Of a stretch of 64,000 nucleotides of DNA, positions 32,761-42,889 are shown in pieces. Each line of letters begins with the position of its first letter. Position 1 is the stretch's first letter. Source of the stretch: Hongsoonwoonella zoysiae (GTDB taxonomy: Bacteria; Pseudomonadota; Alphaproteobacteria; Rhizobiales; Stappiaceae). The DNA lies in NCBI RefSeq assembly GCF_013266695.1, contig NZ_JABRXF010000002.1:868001-932000 (forward strand), in the 5' to 3' direction. Under the pieces are notes generated by a model. That model saw only the letters and a list, made by a program, of their open reading frames with translations, made no database searches and had not been told where the DNA came from. Both the position numbers and the translations under genes were made by a program.

Positions 32761-33792
32761 ATGAAAGTGAACCCGTCCGTCGTCGACACGATCGGCAACA
32801 CCCCCCTAATCCGCCTCCGTCAGGCGTCCGAGCTTACGGGCTGCGAAATCTACGGCAAGGCGGAATTCATGAACCCCGGCCAATCGGTGAAGGACCGGGC
32901 TGCGCTGTTCATCATCCGGGATGCGGAGGAACGCGGCCTTTTGAAACCGGGCGGCGTCATCGTGGAAGGGACTGCCGGCAACACCGGCATCGGCCTTGCC
33001 CTCGTCGGCAATGCGCTCGGGTATCGCTCCGTCATCGTCATTCCCGAAACCCAGAGCCAGGAAAAGAAGGACATGCTGCGCCTTGCCGGCGCGCATCTGA
33101 TCGAGGTTCCGGCCGTTCCCTACAAGGATCCGAACAACTACGTGAAGCTATCGGGCCGGCTTGCCGAACAACTGGCGAAGACCGAGCCTCACGGCGCGAT
33201 CTGGGCGAACCAGTTCGACAACACGGCGAACAGGCGCGCCCACATCGAGACCACCGCTCCTGAAATCTTCGAGCAGACGGACGGCCGGGTGGACGGTTTC
33301 GTCAGTGCGGTCGGCACGGGCGGAACGCTCGCCGGCACCGGCATGAAGCTCAAGGAACTGAAGCCCGGCGTGAAAATCGGCCTTGCCGATCCGATGGGTT
33401 CGGCCATTTACGGGCATTACGCCCATGGCGAGTTGAAGGCGGAAGGTTCGTCGATCACCGAAGGCATCGGCCAGGGGCGGATCACCGCCAATCTCGAGGG
33501 TGCGCCGGTCGACATGGCCTTCCAGATCCCCGACGAGGAGGCCTTGCCGATCTGCTACGACCTCCTGGAGCATGAAGGCCTCTGCCTCGGCGGGTCTTCA
33601 GGCATAAACGTTGCGGGTGCGATCCGCATGGCAAAGGAGCTCGGGCCCGGCCACATCATCGTCACCGTGCTTTGCGACTACGGGACCCGCTATCAGTCGA
33701 AGATGTTCAATCCTGCGTTCCTGCGCGAAAAAGGCCTGCCTGTGCCCGGCTGGCTTGAACGCGAGATCGACATTTCGGTACCTTTCGAATGA
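32761..33792 (+). CDS. cysK: Cysteine synthase A (O-acetylserine sulfhydrylase)
   Basis: A PLP enzyme of 343 residues making cysteine from O-acetylserine and sulfide. The PLP lysine is Lys44 in NPGQSVKDRAAL. The substrate loop is GTAGNTGIGLA and the phosphate-binding loop is SAVGTGGTLAGTG; LGGSSGINVAGA and DYGTRYQSKMFNP close the fold. It is about 20-30 residues longer than enteric CysK, in the alphaproteobacterial manner. I use ATG 32761, as the protein then begins at the conserved VDTIGNTPLIRL block. It is divergent from chrR with a 257-base shared region. Confidence 0.94.
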   Translation: MKVNPSVVDTIGNTPLIRLRQASELTGCEIYGKAEFMNPGQSVKDRAALFIIRDAEERGLLKPGGVIVEGTAGNTGIGLALVGNALGYRSVIVIPETQSQEKKDMLRLAGAHLIEVPAVPYKDPNNYVKLSGRLAEQLAKTEPHGAIWANQFDNTANRRAHIETTAPEIFEQTDGRVDGFVSAVGTGGTLAGTGMKLKELKPGVKIGLADPMGSAIYGHYAHGELKAEGSSITEGIGQGRITANLEGAPVDMAFQIPDEEALPICYDLLEHEGLCLGGSSGINVAGAIRMAKELGPGHIIVTVLCDYGTRYQSKMFNPAFLREKGLPVPGWLEREIDISVPFE

Positions 33793-33820
33793 ACGGAAAA
33801 CGAGGCGAGTGAGCTGAAAG

Positions 33821-35287
33821 ATGGAGGGCGCGGTCGAACATGATGTCCGGATTGTCGACCTGATCCTCACAAATCTGCACATCATCGCGCTGGCGACGCT
33901 CGTTCTTTATACCCTGAGCGCCGTCTGCGCGGTGCGCGAGGTGTTGCACAGCCGAACCTCGCAAGGCTCAATCGCCTGGCTCCTTTCGCTAATCTTCCTG
34001 CCTTTTCCGACGGCGTTTCTCTATCTGGTCTTCGGGTGGAAGCGCTTCGATGATTATGTCGATGTCCGCACCCATGCCGGACGGGAAACGCGCACGAAGC
34101 GGGCCGAGGAGCTTGGCCTTTCCGACCGGCAGGCAACGGCTGCCTGGCCGGTTCTGTCTCGCGTTGCGCAGCTGCCGTTTCTTGCCGGAAATTCGGTCGA
34201 CGTTCTTATCGACGGTGAAGCGACCTTCGCGTCCATTCTTGACGGTATCGATCGCGCAGAGGAATTCATTCTCTTCCAGTTCTTCATCGTTCATGACGAC
34301 AACATCGGCCGCAAGGTTGCGAACGCACTGATCGAGCGGGCGAAGGCCGGCGTCGAAGTCTTGTTTCTTTATGACGAAATCGGCAGCAAATCCTTGCCGA
34401 AGTCCTATCTTGCCCGGCTGAGCGACGCCGGCATCAAGGTTTCCGGCTTCAACAAGCGTCACAAGATCCTGCGCATGACGGGGCCCATGCGGCTCAACTA
34501 CCGCAACCACCGGAAAATCGTGGTCGTTGACGGCAAATGCGCATGGGTCGGCGGACATAACGTGGGCGATGAATACCTCGGCCACGATCCCTCGTTCGGC
34601 CATTGGCGCGACACGCATGTGCGTGTCGAGGGTCCTTCCGCGTTTTCCTGCGCCCTGGTTTTCGCCGAAGACTGGCATTGGGCGACGGGAAAACCTCTCG
34701 GCATGCTCTCTCCCGGCAATGTTCCGGAAAAAACGGGAAACGAGCCTGTTCTCGTCATGCCGACGGGACCGGCCGATGCGTTGGAGGATTGCGCGATCGC
34801 CTTTACCGAAGCGATTTCGCGCGCCCGAAAGCGGCTTTGGATCGTCAGTCCCTATTTCGTGCCGGGCATGGACGTGCTGACATCGCTTTATGCTGCGGCC
34901 ATGCGCGGCGTGGATGTGCGCATCCTTTTGCCGAAAAAGGCCGACCATTGGCTGGTCTGGCTTGCCAGCTATGCCCATGCGGACGACCTCGTAGATCACG
35001 GCATCCGTATCTATCGCTACAACAAGGGGTTTTTGCATCAGAAAGTCATGCTCGTCGATGATGAGATTGCCAGCGTCGGGACAGTCAATTTCGACAATCG
35101 CTCCTTCCGCATCAATTTCGAAATCACGCTCTGGTTCACGGGTGATACGACGATTTCCGCAATCGAAAAGATGCTGGAGGCCGATTTCAAGGGCAGTATC
35201 GAGGAGCCGCGAAACGTCCTTTCCACGCGCTCTTATGCCTTCCGTTTCGCAGCCCAGGCGGCGCGCCTTTTCTCTCCCATCCTGTGA
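33821..35287 (+). CDS. cls: Cardiolipin synthase
   Basis: A protein of 488 residues of the phospholipase-D superfamily that condenses two phosphatidylglycerols to cardiolipin. Two N-terminal transmembrane helices (about 10-30 and 45-66) precede two HKD motifs: NHRKIVVVDGKCAWVGGHN near residue 230 and HQKVMLVDDEIASVGTVNFD near residue 410. This is the ClsA layout and length. It starts 28 bases after cysK. Together with pssA and psd, most of the polar-lipid synthesis of this organism is represented in the window. Confidence 0.94.
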   Translation: MEGAVEHDVRIVDLILTNLHIIALATLVLYTLSAVCAVREVLHSRTSQGSIAWLLSLIFLPFPTAFLYLVFGWKRFDDYVDVRTHAGRETRTKRAEELGLSDRQATAAWPVLSRVAQLPFLAGNSVDVLIDGEATFASILDGIDRAEEFILFQFFIVHDDNIGRKVANALIERAKAGVEVLFLYDEIGSKSLPKSYLARLSDAGIKVSGFNKRHKILRMTGPMRLNYRNHRKIVVVDGKCAWVGGHNVGDEYLGHDPSFGHWRDTHVRVEGPSAFSCALVFAEDWHWATGKPLGMLSPGNVPEKTGNEPVLVMPTGPADALEDCAIAFTEAISRARKRLWIVSPYFVPGMDVLTSLYAAAMRGVDVRILLPKKADHWLVWLASYAHADDLVDHGIRIYRYNKGFLHQKVMLVDDEIASVGTVNFDNRSFRINFEITLWFTGDTTISAIEKMLEADFKGSIEEPRNVLSTRSYAFRFAAQAARLFSPIL

Positions 35288-35351
35288 GTTTCCATTCGCC
35301 TCCAAATCTGTAAGGTTGGATCAACAGATTCCGCCATTGCAGAGGATACCG

Positions 35352-36068
35352 ATGACCGAGCCGCTATTTCGCGACGATGCCTACCTGCGCACCTGCGATG
35401 CCACTATCACACAAGTGAACGATCGGGGCGGCATCGTGTTGGACCGCACCATTTTTTACGCGACCGGGGGCGGCCAGCCGGGCGACAGCGGCCATCTGGA
35501 GCTTGAGGATGGCTCAAGAGTAGAGATTGCGACGACCGTTTATGGCGACGACCGCAAGGAAATCGTCCATGTTCCGGCCGAGGGCCAGACGCTGCCGCAA
35601 GCCGGCGCGAAGGTCGTCGTCCATCTCGACTGGGCGCGGCGCTACCGGCTGATGCGCGTTCACACCGCGCTCCACCTTCTTTCCGTTGCACTTCCCTTTC
35701 CCGTCACCGGCGGCCAGATCGGCGAGGGTGGGGGCAGGCTTGATTTCGACATTCCCGAAGCCACGCTCGACAAGGAAGAGATCGCCGCGAAGGTGAATGA
35801 AATCGCCGTAGGCGATCATCCAGTCACTACCGAATGGATCACCGACGAGGAGCTTGAGGCCAACCCGGGCCTTGTCAAAACCATGAGCGTGAAGCCGCCG
35901 ATGGGCTCTGGCCGCGTTCGCCTCGTCAGGATCGGAGAGGATGTCGACCTTCAGCCTTGTGGCGGCACGCATGTTTCGCGCACGTCCGAGATTGGCCCGC
36001 TTGCCGTTACGAAGATCGAGAAAAAGGGCCGCCAGAACCGGCGCGTCCGCATTCGTCTGGAGGATTGA
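35352..36068 (+). CDS. AlaX-type trans-editing alanyl-tRNA deacylase
   Basis: A free-standing editing protein of 238 residues that hydrolyses Ser- or Gly-tRNA(Ala). The zinc site is complete: His104 and His108 (HTALH), Cys203 and His207 (CGGTH). The N-terminal beta-barrel (FYATGGGQPGDSGHL at about 36-50) corresponds to AlaX-II. There is no C-terminal oligomerisation domain. ATG 35352 has GAGG six bases ahead. The next gene follows three bases after its stop. Confidence 0.93.
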   Translation: MTEPLFRDDAYLRTCDATITQVNDRGGIVLDRTIFYATGGGQPGDSGHLELEDGSRVEIATTVYGDDRKEIVHVPAEGQTLPQAGAKVVVHLDWARRYRLMRVHTALHLLSVALPFPVTGGQIGEGGGRLDFDIPEATLDKEEIAAKVNEIAVGDHPVTTEWITDEELEANPGLVKTMSVKPPMGSGRVRLVRIGEDVDLQPCGGTHVSRTSEIGPLAVTKIEKKGRQNRRVRIRLED

Positions 36069-36071
36069 GCG

Positions 36072-36566
36072 ATGAGATTGCAAGGCTCCTGCCGCTGCGG
36101 TGCGGTGTGCTTCGAAGTGGACTCCAGCACACCCTATCCCTTCATGCGCTGCTACTGCGGCATCTGCCGTAAGACGGACGGAGGCGGGGGCTATGCGATC
36201 AACATCATGGGCGATTTCGCAACGCTCAAGGTTGAAGGCGAAGACGCCATCTCCATGTTCCACGCCGAGACGGAGGAAGGCGTCAGCCCTGGCGAGCGGC
36301 GTTTTTGCAAGCATTGCGGCTCGGCCCTTTGGGTTTACGATCCGCGCTGGCCGGAGCTTGTCCATCCTTTCGCAAGCGCGATAGATACGCCCCTTCCCTC
36401 ACCGCCCGAAACCGTGCACATCATGCTCGAATTCAAGCCAGGCTGGGTAGAAGTGCCGGAGGGCGCGAACCACCGCCACTATCCCGGTTATCCGGAACAA
36501 TCGATCGAAGACTGGCACCGCGCCCATGGCCTGCTGCTCAATGACCCATCAGAGGAACCAAAATGA
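36072..36566 (+). CDS. GFA (glutathione-dependent formaldehyde-activating-like) zinc protein
   Basis: A protein of 164 residues of the Mss4-like GFA fold. Zinc-binding cysteines occur in three blocks: SCRCGAVCF (6-14), RCYCGICRKTDGGGG and FCKHCGSALWVYD. GFA-fold proteins are abundant and mostly without a proven activity; formaldehyde-glutathione condensation was shown only for a few. It sits in a probable operon: alaX stop three bases before, sseA start overlapping its stop (ATGA). Confidence 0.9.
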   Translation: MRLQGSCRCGAVCFEVDSSTPYPFMRCYCGICRKTDGGGGYAINIMGDFATLKVEGEDAISMFHAETEEGVSPGERRFCKHCGSALWVYDPRWPELVHPFASAIDTPLPSPPETVHIMLEFKPGWVEVPEGANHRHYPGYPEQSIEDWHRAHGLLLNDPSEEPK

Positions 36567-37405
36567 CCGATAGCCCGATCGTCAGCACCGAGTGGCTTGC
36601 CAAAAACATCGATGCGCCGGATCTGGTCGTCGTCGACGGCTCCTGGTATCTGCCGGCGCATCAGCGCGATCCTAAGGCTGAATACCGGGCGGAACATATT
36701 CCGGGTGCGGTCTATTTCGATATCGACGATATCGCCGATACCTCCTCCTCCCTGCCGCACATGCTGCCCGCCCCCCATGTCTTTTCCTCAAAGATGCGCA
36801 AGCTCGGCATCGGCGATGGACAGACCATCGTCGTCTACGACGGCATGGGCCTTCTCTCCGCAGCCCGCGTGTGGTGGATGTTCAAGGCGATGGGCGTGGA
36901 AAGCGTCTATGTGCTCGACGGTGGACTGCCGAAGTGGAAGGCGGAAGGCCGGCCTGTCGATGACGATCCCGTCCATCGGCCCGAACGGCATTTTTCCGCC
37001 CGCCTCGATAATGCGTTGGTCAGGGATTACGACATGGTGCGTTCGGCCCTTGGAAACGGCGGCGCACAGGTCGTGGATGCACGCTCCGCCGCCCGCTTCA
37101 AAGGCGAAGCGCCGGAGCCAAGGCCGGAGCTGTCAAGCGGCCATATGCCGGGCTCGCTAAATCTTCCTTTCGATCAACTGCTTGAAAACGGCGCCTTGCG
37201 CTCACCCGAGGAAATCGAGACCGCCTTCAGGCAGGCCGGCGTCGATTATTCCAGGCCCGTCATCACAAGCTGCGGCTCGGGCGTGACAGCGGCCATTCTC
37301 TTCCTCGCGCTCGACATGACCGGGCACCGCAACATTGCCCTCTACGACGGTTCCTGGACCGACTGGGCCTCGCGCGACGGCGCGGTGATCGAGAAGAATT
37401 CCTGA
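36563..37405 (+). CDS. sseA: 3-mercaptopyruvate sulfurtransferase
   Basis: A protein of 280 residues with two rhodanese domains (about 5-125 and 150-275). The C-terminal catalytic loop CGSGVTA with Cys237 marks mercaptopyruvate specificity, as opposed to the CRxGxR loop of thiosulfate rhodaneses. The N-terminal domain (VVDGSWYLPAHQRDPKAEY) is the inactive partner. It transfers sulfane sulfur from 3-mercaptopyruvate, a cysteine breakdown product, to thiols or cyanide. It is the last gene of the alaX-GFA-sseA run. Confidence 0.94.
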   Translation: MTDSPIVSTEWLAKNIDAPDLVVVDGSWYLPAHQRDPKAEYRAEHIPGAVYFDIDDIADTSSSLPHMLPAPHVFSSKMRKLGIGDGQTIVVYDGMGLLSAARVWWMFKAMGVESVYVLDGGLPKWKAEGRPVDDDPVHRPERHFSARLDNALVRDYDMVRSALGNGGAQVVDARSAARFKGEAPEPRPELSSGHMPGSLNLPFDQLLENGALRSPEEIETAFRQAGVDYSRPVITSCGSGVTAAILFLALDMTGHRNIALYDGSWTDWASRDGAVIEKNS

Positions 37406-37471
37406 GCAAGGCAACTCTTGATACGCGGCCCGATAGACGGGCTGCGTTTCAGGGGCGAAAAGCCAGTTATC

Positions 37472-38215
37472 CTAATGCCTCGTGAATTCGGATCTTATAA
37501 GGTGTTCTTTGAGTTGAGGGTTTTTCGGATCATAATTAAGAACGGTAATCTTGTTCTTCCGAGCTTCCAGCCACGGCAATCGCTCCTCAATTTCCATCGA
37601 GAGCGGCTCTCGCGTGAAAGAAATCCTCGCTCCGAGGAACCTTGCTGAGGGTCCATAGGTCGCGGCGAGGTTTTTCGGGTCCACCTGCTCCACGCTGTCA
37701 AGCTCAGGCTCATTGGCGAAGCGGACCAGCATGGGCATTTCGTCTATGGGAACTTCGCAGTCGTTCCACAGCATCCGGATCCGCCAGATGAAGACGGCAT
37801 AACCAAATCTCCCGACCCGCAATCCACAAACGGTCGGTACAAAGGCGGAATAATACCGTTTTGCGAGGTGAAATGCCGTCGGTTTGTCCGCGGGCGGTGG
37901 GTAGCGCATCAGCGCATAAAGCGTGCCACGCTCGTCAAGATCGATCGCAACCGCTTCGCCGTAAAACTCATAATGGGCACTTGTTTGGGACAACCCTCGG
38001 AATATTCTCGCCCCTCCTGTAGCCGTAAGCTGCTGAACCGCGCCGCCAGTGTAATTTTTCCCGTCGATCTCGACGGATATTTCGAGACGGTAACGCTTCT
38101 CCGTAGTCGGGATGAAAATCGCCTTGCAGCTGGATACGAGTAAAATCGGCAGACCGATGATAATCAAAAGCCGTCTTGTGGATTTGGGCAAGGACCGCCT
38201 GTCTTCCATAATCAA
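37472..38215 (-). CDS. Putative lipoprotein of unknown function
   Basis: A protein of 247 residues. A basic N-terminus and hydrophobic stretch (about 15-30, RLLIIIGLPILLVSSC) end in a lipobox-like VSSC, so it is probably lipidated at Cys30 and exported. The body is a mix of strands and aromatic residues (YRLEISVEIDGKNYTGGAV, RYYSAFVPTVCG) and contains two further Cys. Codon choice is less GC-biased than in neighbours. No family is recognised. The start could also be the Met three residues later. It is isolated between sseA and aapP. Confidence 0.65.
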   Translation of the reverse strand: MIMEDRRSLPKSTRRLLIIIGLPILLVSSCKAIFIPTTEKRYRLEISVEIDGKNYTGGAVQQLTATGGARIFRGLSQTSAHYEFYGEAVAIDLDERGTLYALMRYPPPADKPTAFHLAKRYYSAFVPTVCGLRVGRFGYAVFIWRIRMLWNDCEVPIDEMPMLVRFANEPELDSVEQVDPKNLAATYGPSARFLGARISFTREPLSMEIEERLPWLEARKNKITVLNYDPKNPQLKEHLIRSEFTRH

Positions 38216-38354
38216 AACTCCCTTCGAAAAAATCCTTTAATGAATTCAGTTGAATATCCAACCGTCAAAGCTTTGAGTTCAGTCCCCTTGAAAGAACATG
38301 GCGCGCCAATTGCCTCGCTCCCCACGGCTGGCGTCCATCTTCAACCACAACCGT

Positions 38355-38387
38355 AAATAAAAAGGGCCGGCGCAATGGCCGGCCCTT
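38355..38387 (-). terminator. Terminator of the aap operon
   Basis: A 10-bp stem (38362-38371 with 38378-38387, AAGGGCCGGC/GCCGGCCCTT) and 6-base loop, followed on the minus strand by TTTTTATTT. It lies 24 bases past the aapP stop. Confidence 0.88.
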
Positions 38388-38411
38388 CGTATCGCTTGAG
38401 CAATTTCCGCC

Positions 38412-39218
38412 TCAGTGATGCAGGATCTGGCTCAGGAACAGTTTCGTGCGCTCATGCTGCGGGTTGGAGAAGAACGGCTCCGGCTCGTTCTGCTCCACGA
38501 TCTGGCCCTGGTCCATGAAGATCACCCGGTTGGCGACCTGCCGCGCGAAGCCCATTTCGTGGGTCACGCAAAGCATGGTCATGCCTTCCTCGGCAAGGCC
38601 CACCATCACGTCCAGCACTTCCTTGATCATCTCCGGATCGAGCGCCGATGTCGGCTCGTCGAAGAGCATGATCTTCGGGTTCATGCACAGCGAGCGGGCG
38701 ATCGCCACGCGCTGCTGCTGACCGCCGGAAAGCTGGCCCGGATATTTTTTCGCCTGCTCGGGGATCTTTACCCGCTCCAGATAGTGCATGGCGATGTCTT
38801 CGGCTTCCTTGCGCGGCATCTTGCGCACCCAGATCGGCGCCAGCGTGCAGTTCTCAAGGATCGTGAGGTGCGGGAACAGGTTGAAGTGCTGGAACACCAT
38901 GCCGACCTCGCGGCGGATCTCGTCGATCTTCTTGAGGTCGTCGGTCAGCTCGATCCCGTCGACGACGATCGAGCCCTGCTGGTGTTCCTCCAGCCTGTTG
39001 ATGCAACGGATCATCGTCGACTTGCCGGAGCCCGAAGGCCCGCAGATGACGATGCGCTCGCCGCGCATGACGCGCAGGTCGATGTCCTTCAGCACGTGGA
39101 AGTCGCCGTACCACTTGTTCATCTTGGTGATTTCGATAGCGACGTCCGTGCTGGAGATCTCCATCTTCTTGCGAGGAGCGCCGGCAGTTGCTTCCGTTGC
39201 GGTTGTCGTTTCGGTCAT
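38412..39218 (-). CDS. aapP: General L-amino-acid ABC transporter, ATP-binding protein
   Basis: An ATPase of 268 residues: Walker [11 protein letters not shown]-loop [16 protein letters not shown], signature LSGGQQQR, Walker [15 protein letters not shown] and H-loop VTHEMGFAR. It belongs to the polar amino-acid uptake (PAAT, GlnQ-like) family and matches rhizobial AapP. I use ATG 39218 with GGAG seven bases ahead; the open frame extends to 39233. A dimer energises AapQM at the inner membrane. It is the last gene of aapJQMP, before the terminator. Confidence 0.94.
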   Translation of the reverse strand: MTETTTATEATAGAPRKKMEISSTDVAIEITKMNKWYGDFHVLKDIDLRVMRGERIVICGPSGSGKSTMIRCINRLEEHQQGSIVVDGIELTDDLKKIDEIRREVGMVFQHFNLFPHLTILENCTLAPIWVRKMPRKEAEDIAMHYLERVKIPEQAKKYPGQLSGGQQQRVAIARSLCMNPKIMLFDEPTSALDPEMIKEVLDVMVGLAEEGMTMLCVTHEMGFARQVANRVIFMDQGQIVEQNEPEPFFSNPQHERTKLFLSQILHH

Positions 39219-39275
39219 TGGGTTACTCCGCAATTTCCCTCTGGGCTCGGTGGCCCTTGTTGTTGTCGGCGCCCG

Positions 39276-40421
39276 TCAGCGCTTGTGCCCGGTGTGCAGC
39301 TTCTTCTCCATGAAGAGAGAATATCGCGACATGCCGAAGCAGAAGATCCAGAAGATCACCGCCGCGAAGAGATAGCCGGTATGGCTTTGCGACGGCGATG
39401 ACCATGTGGGATCGGTGAAGGACGACTGCACCTGGCCGAGCAGATCGAACATACCGACGATCAGGACGAGCGTCGTATCCTTGAACAGCCCGATGAAAGT
39501 GCCGACGATGCCCGGGATCACGAGCTTCAGCGCCTGCGGCAGGATGATGAGGCGCATCATCTGCCAGAATCTCAGCCCAAGCGCCTGCGCACCTTCGTAC
39601 TGCCCGCTGGGAATTGCCTGCAGGCCACCGCGCACCACTTCCGCCATATAGGCGGAGGAGAAGAGCGTCACGCCGATCAGCACGCGCATGAGCTTGTCGA
39701 ATGTCACGCCTTCGGGCAGGAACAGCGGCAGCATCACCGAGGCCATGAAAAGCACGGTGATAAGCGGCACGCCACGCCAGAACTCGATGAAGATGACCGA
39801 CAAGAGCCTGACGATTGGCATGTCCGACCGGCGCCCCAGCGCCAGCAGGATGCCTATAGGCAGGGAGACCGTAATGCCCGTGATCGCGATGACGAGCGTC
39901 ACCAGCAGGCCGCCCCACTGGCTCGTCTCCACGACCGGAAGGCCGAAGTAGCCGCCGACCAGAAGAATGAAGGAGATGATCGGGAAAGCCACCAGAAGAA
40001 GCAGCGCGTTGATCCGCTTGCCCGGGACGGTCGGTATGAGCATGGGCACAATGAGCAGCGCGAACAAAAGGTAGACGATATCGACCCTGTAACGCTCCTC
40101 CACCGGATAGCGGCCATAAATGAACTGCGGGAAATACGCTTCCACATATGGCCAGCAGGCGCCGACCTCGCGACCAACGTTCTGCGCAAGGCAGGCGTCA
40201 CGGTTATCGCCCGTCCACACCGCATTGATGAATGCGAAGTTGATGATCGGCGCGAAGATCGAATACGCGAGCCAGACGCCGATAAGCGTCAGGATCGTGT
40301 TGGGGATGCTCGAAAACAGGTTTCGCCGCATCCAGCCGACGATGCCGCTCGTGCTCACCGGTGCCGGCTTCGCTTGCGCGTCCGTTGTGCGCACGTAGGA
40401 AAGATCAGTCATATCCGTCAT
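39276..40421 (-). CDS. aapM: General L-amino-acid ABC transporter, permease AapM
   Basis: A membrane protein of 381 residues with an N-terminal helix, a periplasmic insert ([20 protein letters not shown]) typical of Aap/Bzt permeases, further helices and the C-terminal permease domain with the EAA-like loop [20 protein letters not shown] (about 290-309). It starts ten bases after aapQ with a good ribosome-binding site (GGAG, seven bases). It forms the channel with AapQ and has broad specificity for L-amino acids, also affecting efflux in Rhizobium. Confidence 0.93.
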   Translation of the reverse strand: MTDMTDLSYVRTTDAQAKPAPVSTSGIVGWMRRNLFSSIPNTILTLIGVWLAYSIFAPIINFAFINAVWTGDNRDACLAQNVGREVGACWPYVEAYFPQFIYGRYPVEERYRVDIVYLLFALLIVPMLIPTVPGKRINALLLLVAFPIISFILLVGGYFGLPVVETSQWGGLLVTLVIAITGITVSLPIGILLALGRRSDMPIVRLLSVIFIEFWRGVPLITVLFMASVMLPLFLPEGVTFDKLMRVLIGVTLFSSAYMAEVVRGGLQAIPSGQYEGAQALGLRFWQMMRLIILPQALKLVIPGIVGTFIGLFKDTTLVLIVGMFDLLGQVQSSFTDPTWSSPSQSHTGYLFAAVIFWIFCFGMSRYSLFMEKKLHTGHKR

Positions 40422-40431
40422 CTTGTCTCTC

Positions 40432-41649
40432 CTACCGCTCCACGAGCGCCATGCGCTGGTTGTACCAGTTCATGAAGGCCGACGTCGCAAGCGACAGCGA
40501 CAGATAGACCAGCATCCAGATACCGATCACCTCGATAGCCTGACCCGTCTGGTTCAAAACCGTGCCGCCGACGGAAACGAGATCCGGGTAGGCGATCGCC
40601 ACCGCGAGCGAGGAGTTCTTCGTGAGGTTCAGATATTGGCTTGTCAGCGGCGGAATGATCACACGCATAGCCTGCGGGATGATGACGAGGCGCAGCGTCG
40701 GGCCATGGCGAATTCCCAGTGCATGGGCTGCTTCCGTCTGGCCGTGGCTCACGGCCTGGATGCCGGCGCGCACGATTTCCGCGATGAAGGATGCCGTGTA
40801 GAACGACAACGCCAGCAGCAGAGCGATGAATTCCGGAATGACGTTGGTGCCTATGCCGATCTGGAACCCGCGCCGCAGGATCGGGCCTTCGTGAACGAAT
40901 TCCGGATGTTCGAGCGAGATCGGCATGCCGGTCACAAGGTAGGCGATCACCGGTAGGCCGATGATCAGGCCGAACGCGGTCCAGAACACGGGAAACTGCT
41001 GTCCCGTCGCCATCTGCCGTTTGTGGGCCCAACGCTTGACGATGAAGGCAAGCACGATACCGGCGATCAGCGCGCCGACAACGATGGAAGAACCCGATTC
41101 ATAGATCGGCTTCGGCATCCAGAGTCCGCCGATATTGAGGAACATCACGCCGAATAGGGAAAGCGGCTCGCTTCGCGAATCCGGCACGGCCCTGAGTGCC
41201 GCGAAATACCAGAAGAATATCTGCAGCAGCAGCGGTATGTTGCGGAGGATCTCGATGTAGCAATACGCCAGTTTCGAGATCACCCAGTTGTTCGAAAGCC
41301 GTGCGATACCGACGATGAACCCGATGATCGTCGCCATAATGATACCGACCGCGGCTACCGCGATGGTGTTGAATATGCCGACCAGGAGTGCCCGGCCGTA
41401 GCTGGAAACCTCGCTGTATTCCACCAGCGACTGGATGATGCCGAATCCGGCGGTGGTTTCCAGGAAGCCAAACCCGGCCGCGATGTTGCGCTTTTCCAGA
41501 TTTATGATCGTGTTGTGAACGATTTCCCAGCCGATATAGGCCACCGCGGCGACCAAGACCACCTGGTAGAATATACCCCTGACTTTAGGGTCGTTCACTA
41601 GGGAGGCACGTGGTGGCTTTCCCACCAGCTCCTGCTCCTGAACAGCCAT
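40432..41649 (-). CDS. aapQ: General L-amino-acid ABC transporter, permease AapQ
   Basis: A membrane protein of 405 residues. One N-terminal helix (about 28-45, [17 protein letters not shown]), a helix pair near 95-140, a long periplasmic insert and a C-terminal permease domain with EAA loop [21 protein letters not shown] use ATG 41649 directly after GAGGGCAA; longer upstream frames lack this site. It follows aapJ by 220 bases containing a strong hairpin, so less AapQ than AapJ should be made. Confidence 0.93.
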   Translation of the reverse strand: MAVQEQELVGKPPRASLVNDPKVRGIFYQVVLVAAVAYIGWEIVHNTIINLEKRNIAAGFGFLETTAGFGIIQSLVEYSEVSSYGRALLVGIFNTIAVAAVGIIMATIIGFIVGIARLSNNWVISKLAYCYIEILRNIPLLLQIFFWYFAALRAVPDSRSEPLSLFGVMFLNIGGLWMPKPIYESGSSIVVGALIAGIVLAFIVKRWAHKRQMATGQQFPVFWTAFGLIIGLPVIAYLVTGMPISLEHPEFVHEGPILRRGFQIGIGTNVIPEFIALLLALSFYTASFIAEIVRAGIQAVSHGQTEAAHALGIRHGPTLRLVIIPQAMRVIIPPLTSQYLNLTKNSSLAVAIAYPDLVSVGGTVLNQTGQAIEVIGIWMLVYLSLSLATSAFMNWYNQRMALVER

Positions 41650-41813
41650 TTGCCCTCGCCTGAATCTGCCGACGGGTCGGCGAATCCGCGCAGCTCTTCG
41701 CCACGCCGTGCCGCCAGACCAGTCCCGCCTCAAATGCCGCCGCCGCCTTAATCGCGATCTTTGCGGCTAACGCACGAAACCTTTCGGATTCGGCGCCTTC
41801 AATAATCTATCAC

Positions 41814-41847
41814 AAAAGCTCCGGCCGGATCATTTCCCGGCCGGAGC
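41814..41847 (-). terminator. Hairpin between aapJ and aapQ (attenuator or mRNA-end protector)
   Basis: A perfect 11-bp stem (41818-41828 with 41837-41847) with an 8-base loop, followed on the minus strand by TTTTG. It lies 23 bases after the aapJ stop. Such hairpins after binding-protein genes usually cause partial termination or protect the 3' end, giving excess binding protein over permease. Confidence 0.8.
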
Positions 41848-41869
41848 CTTCACATTTGCGTCAATCCGA

Positions 41870-42889
41870 TTAGCGGATCGGCGGTGCGTACTGCAGGCCA
41901 CCCTGCGACCACAACGCGTTCAGGCCGCGCGAAATCCCGAGCGGCGTGTCCGGGCCGACGTTGCGCTCGAACATCTCGCCGTAGTTGCCCACATGCTTGA
42001 TGATCCGGTACGCCCAGTCGTTGCTGAGGCCGACGGCTTCACCGAACGCGCCTTCCGCGCCCAACATCCGCTTGATGGACGGATTGTCGGAGTTCTTCAT
42101 CTCGTCGACGTTCGCGGACGTCACGCCGAGTTCTTCGGCATTAACCTGCGCGAAGTGAACCCACTTGGCGATGTTGAACCACTGGTCGTCGCCCTGCTGG
42201 ACGACCGGACCGAGCGGCTCCTTGGAGATGATTTCCGGCAGAACCATGTGCTCGCCAGGGTTGGTGAGCTTCAGGCGCTGTGCGTAAAGGCCGGAGGCGT
42301 CCGTCGTGTAGACGTCGCAGCGCTTCGCGTCATAGGCCTGCACGACCTCGTCGGCCTTTTCGAAGGCGACGATTTCATACGGCATGTTGTTGGCGCGGAA
42401 GTAGTCGGCGACGTTCAGCTCGGTCGTCGTACCGGTGTTGGTGCAAATGCGCGCGCCGGAAAGCTCCAGGGCGGACGTCACGCCAAGCGACTTGCGGACC
42501 ATGAAGCCCTGGCCGTCGTAGTAGTTCACGCCGGCGAAGTTCAGGCCGAGCTGCGTGTCGCGGGACATCGTCCAGGTCGTGTTGCGGGAAAGCACGTCCA
42601 CTTCGCCAGACTGCAGCGCAGTGAAGCGTTCCTTGGCCGACAGCGGCGTGAACTTCACAGCCTGCGGGTCGTCGAAGATCGCGGCCGCCATTGCGCGGCA
42701 GTAATCAACGTCGAGGCCGGACCAGTTGCCCGCGGAATCAGGGTTTGAGAAGCCCGGGAGACCTTGGCTCACGCCACACTGGATGAACCCCTTGGCCTTG
42801 ACATCGTCAAGCTTTGCGGCGTTTGCGCCAGACGCGGCGGCCACACCCATCGCGGCTCCGAGCAAGATTGGAAGGATCTTTGTTTTCAT
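41870..42889 (-). CDS. aapJ: General L-amino-acid ABC transporter, periplasmic binding protein
   Basis: A protein of 339 residues with a Sec signal peptide (MKTKILPILLGAAMGVAAAS, cleavage after AAGANA near 24-26). The mature family 3 binding domain begins KLDDVKAKGFIQCGVSQGL and includes GLDVDYCRAMAAAIFDDPQA and LSRNTTWTMSRD; the C-terminus is GLNALWSQGGLQYAPPIR. These match rhizobial AapJ/BztA. I choose ATG 42889 because the signal peptide begins there. It is divergent from metC with a 295-base shared region, and heads the operon. Confidence 0.95.
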   Translation of the reverse strand: MKTKILPILLGAAMGVAAASGANAAKLDDVKAKGFIQCGVSQGLPGFSNPDSAGNWSGLDVDYCRAMAAAIFDDPQAVKFTPLSAKERFTALQSGEVDVLSRNTTWTMSRDTQLGLNFAGVNYYDGQGFMVRKSLGVTSALELSGARICTNTGTTTELNVADYFRANNMPYEIVAFEKADEVVQAYDAKRCDVYTTDASGLYAQRLKLTNPGEHMVLPEIISKEPLGPVVQQGDDQWFNIAKWVHFAQVNAEELGVTSANVDEMKNSDNPSIKRMLGAEGAFGEAVGLSNDWAYRIIKHVGNYGEMFERNVGPDTPLGISRGLNALWSQGGLQYAPPIR

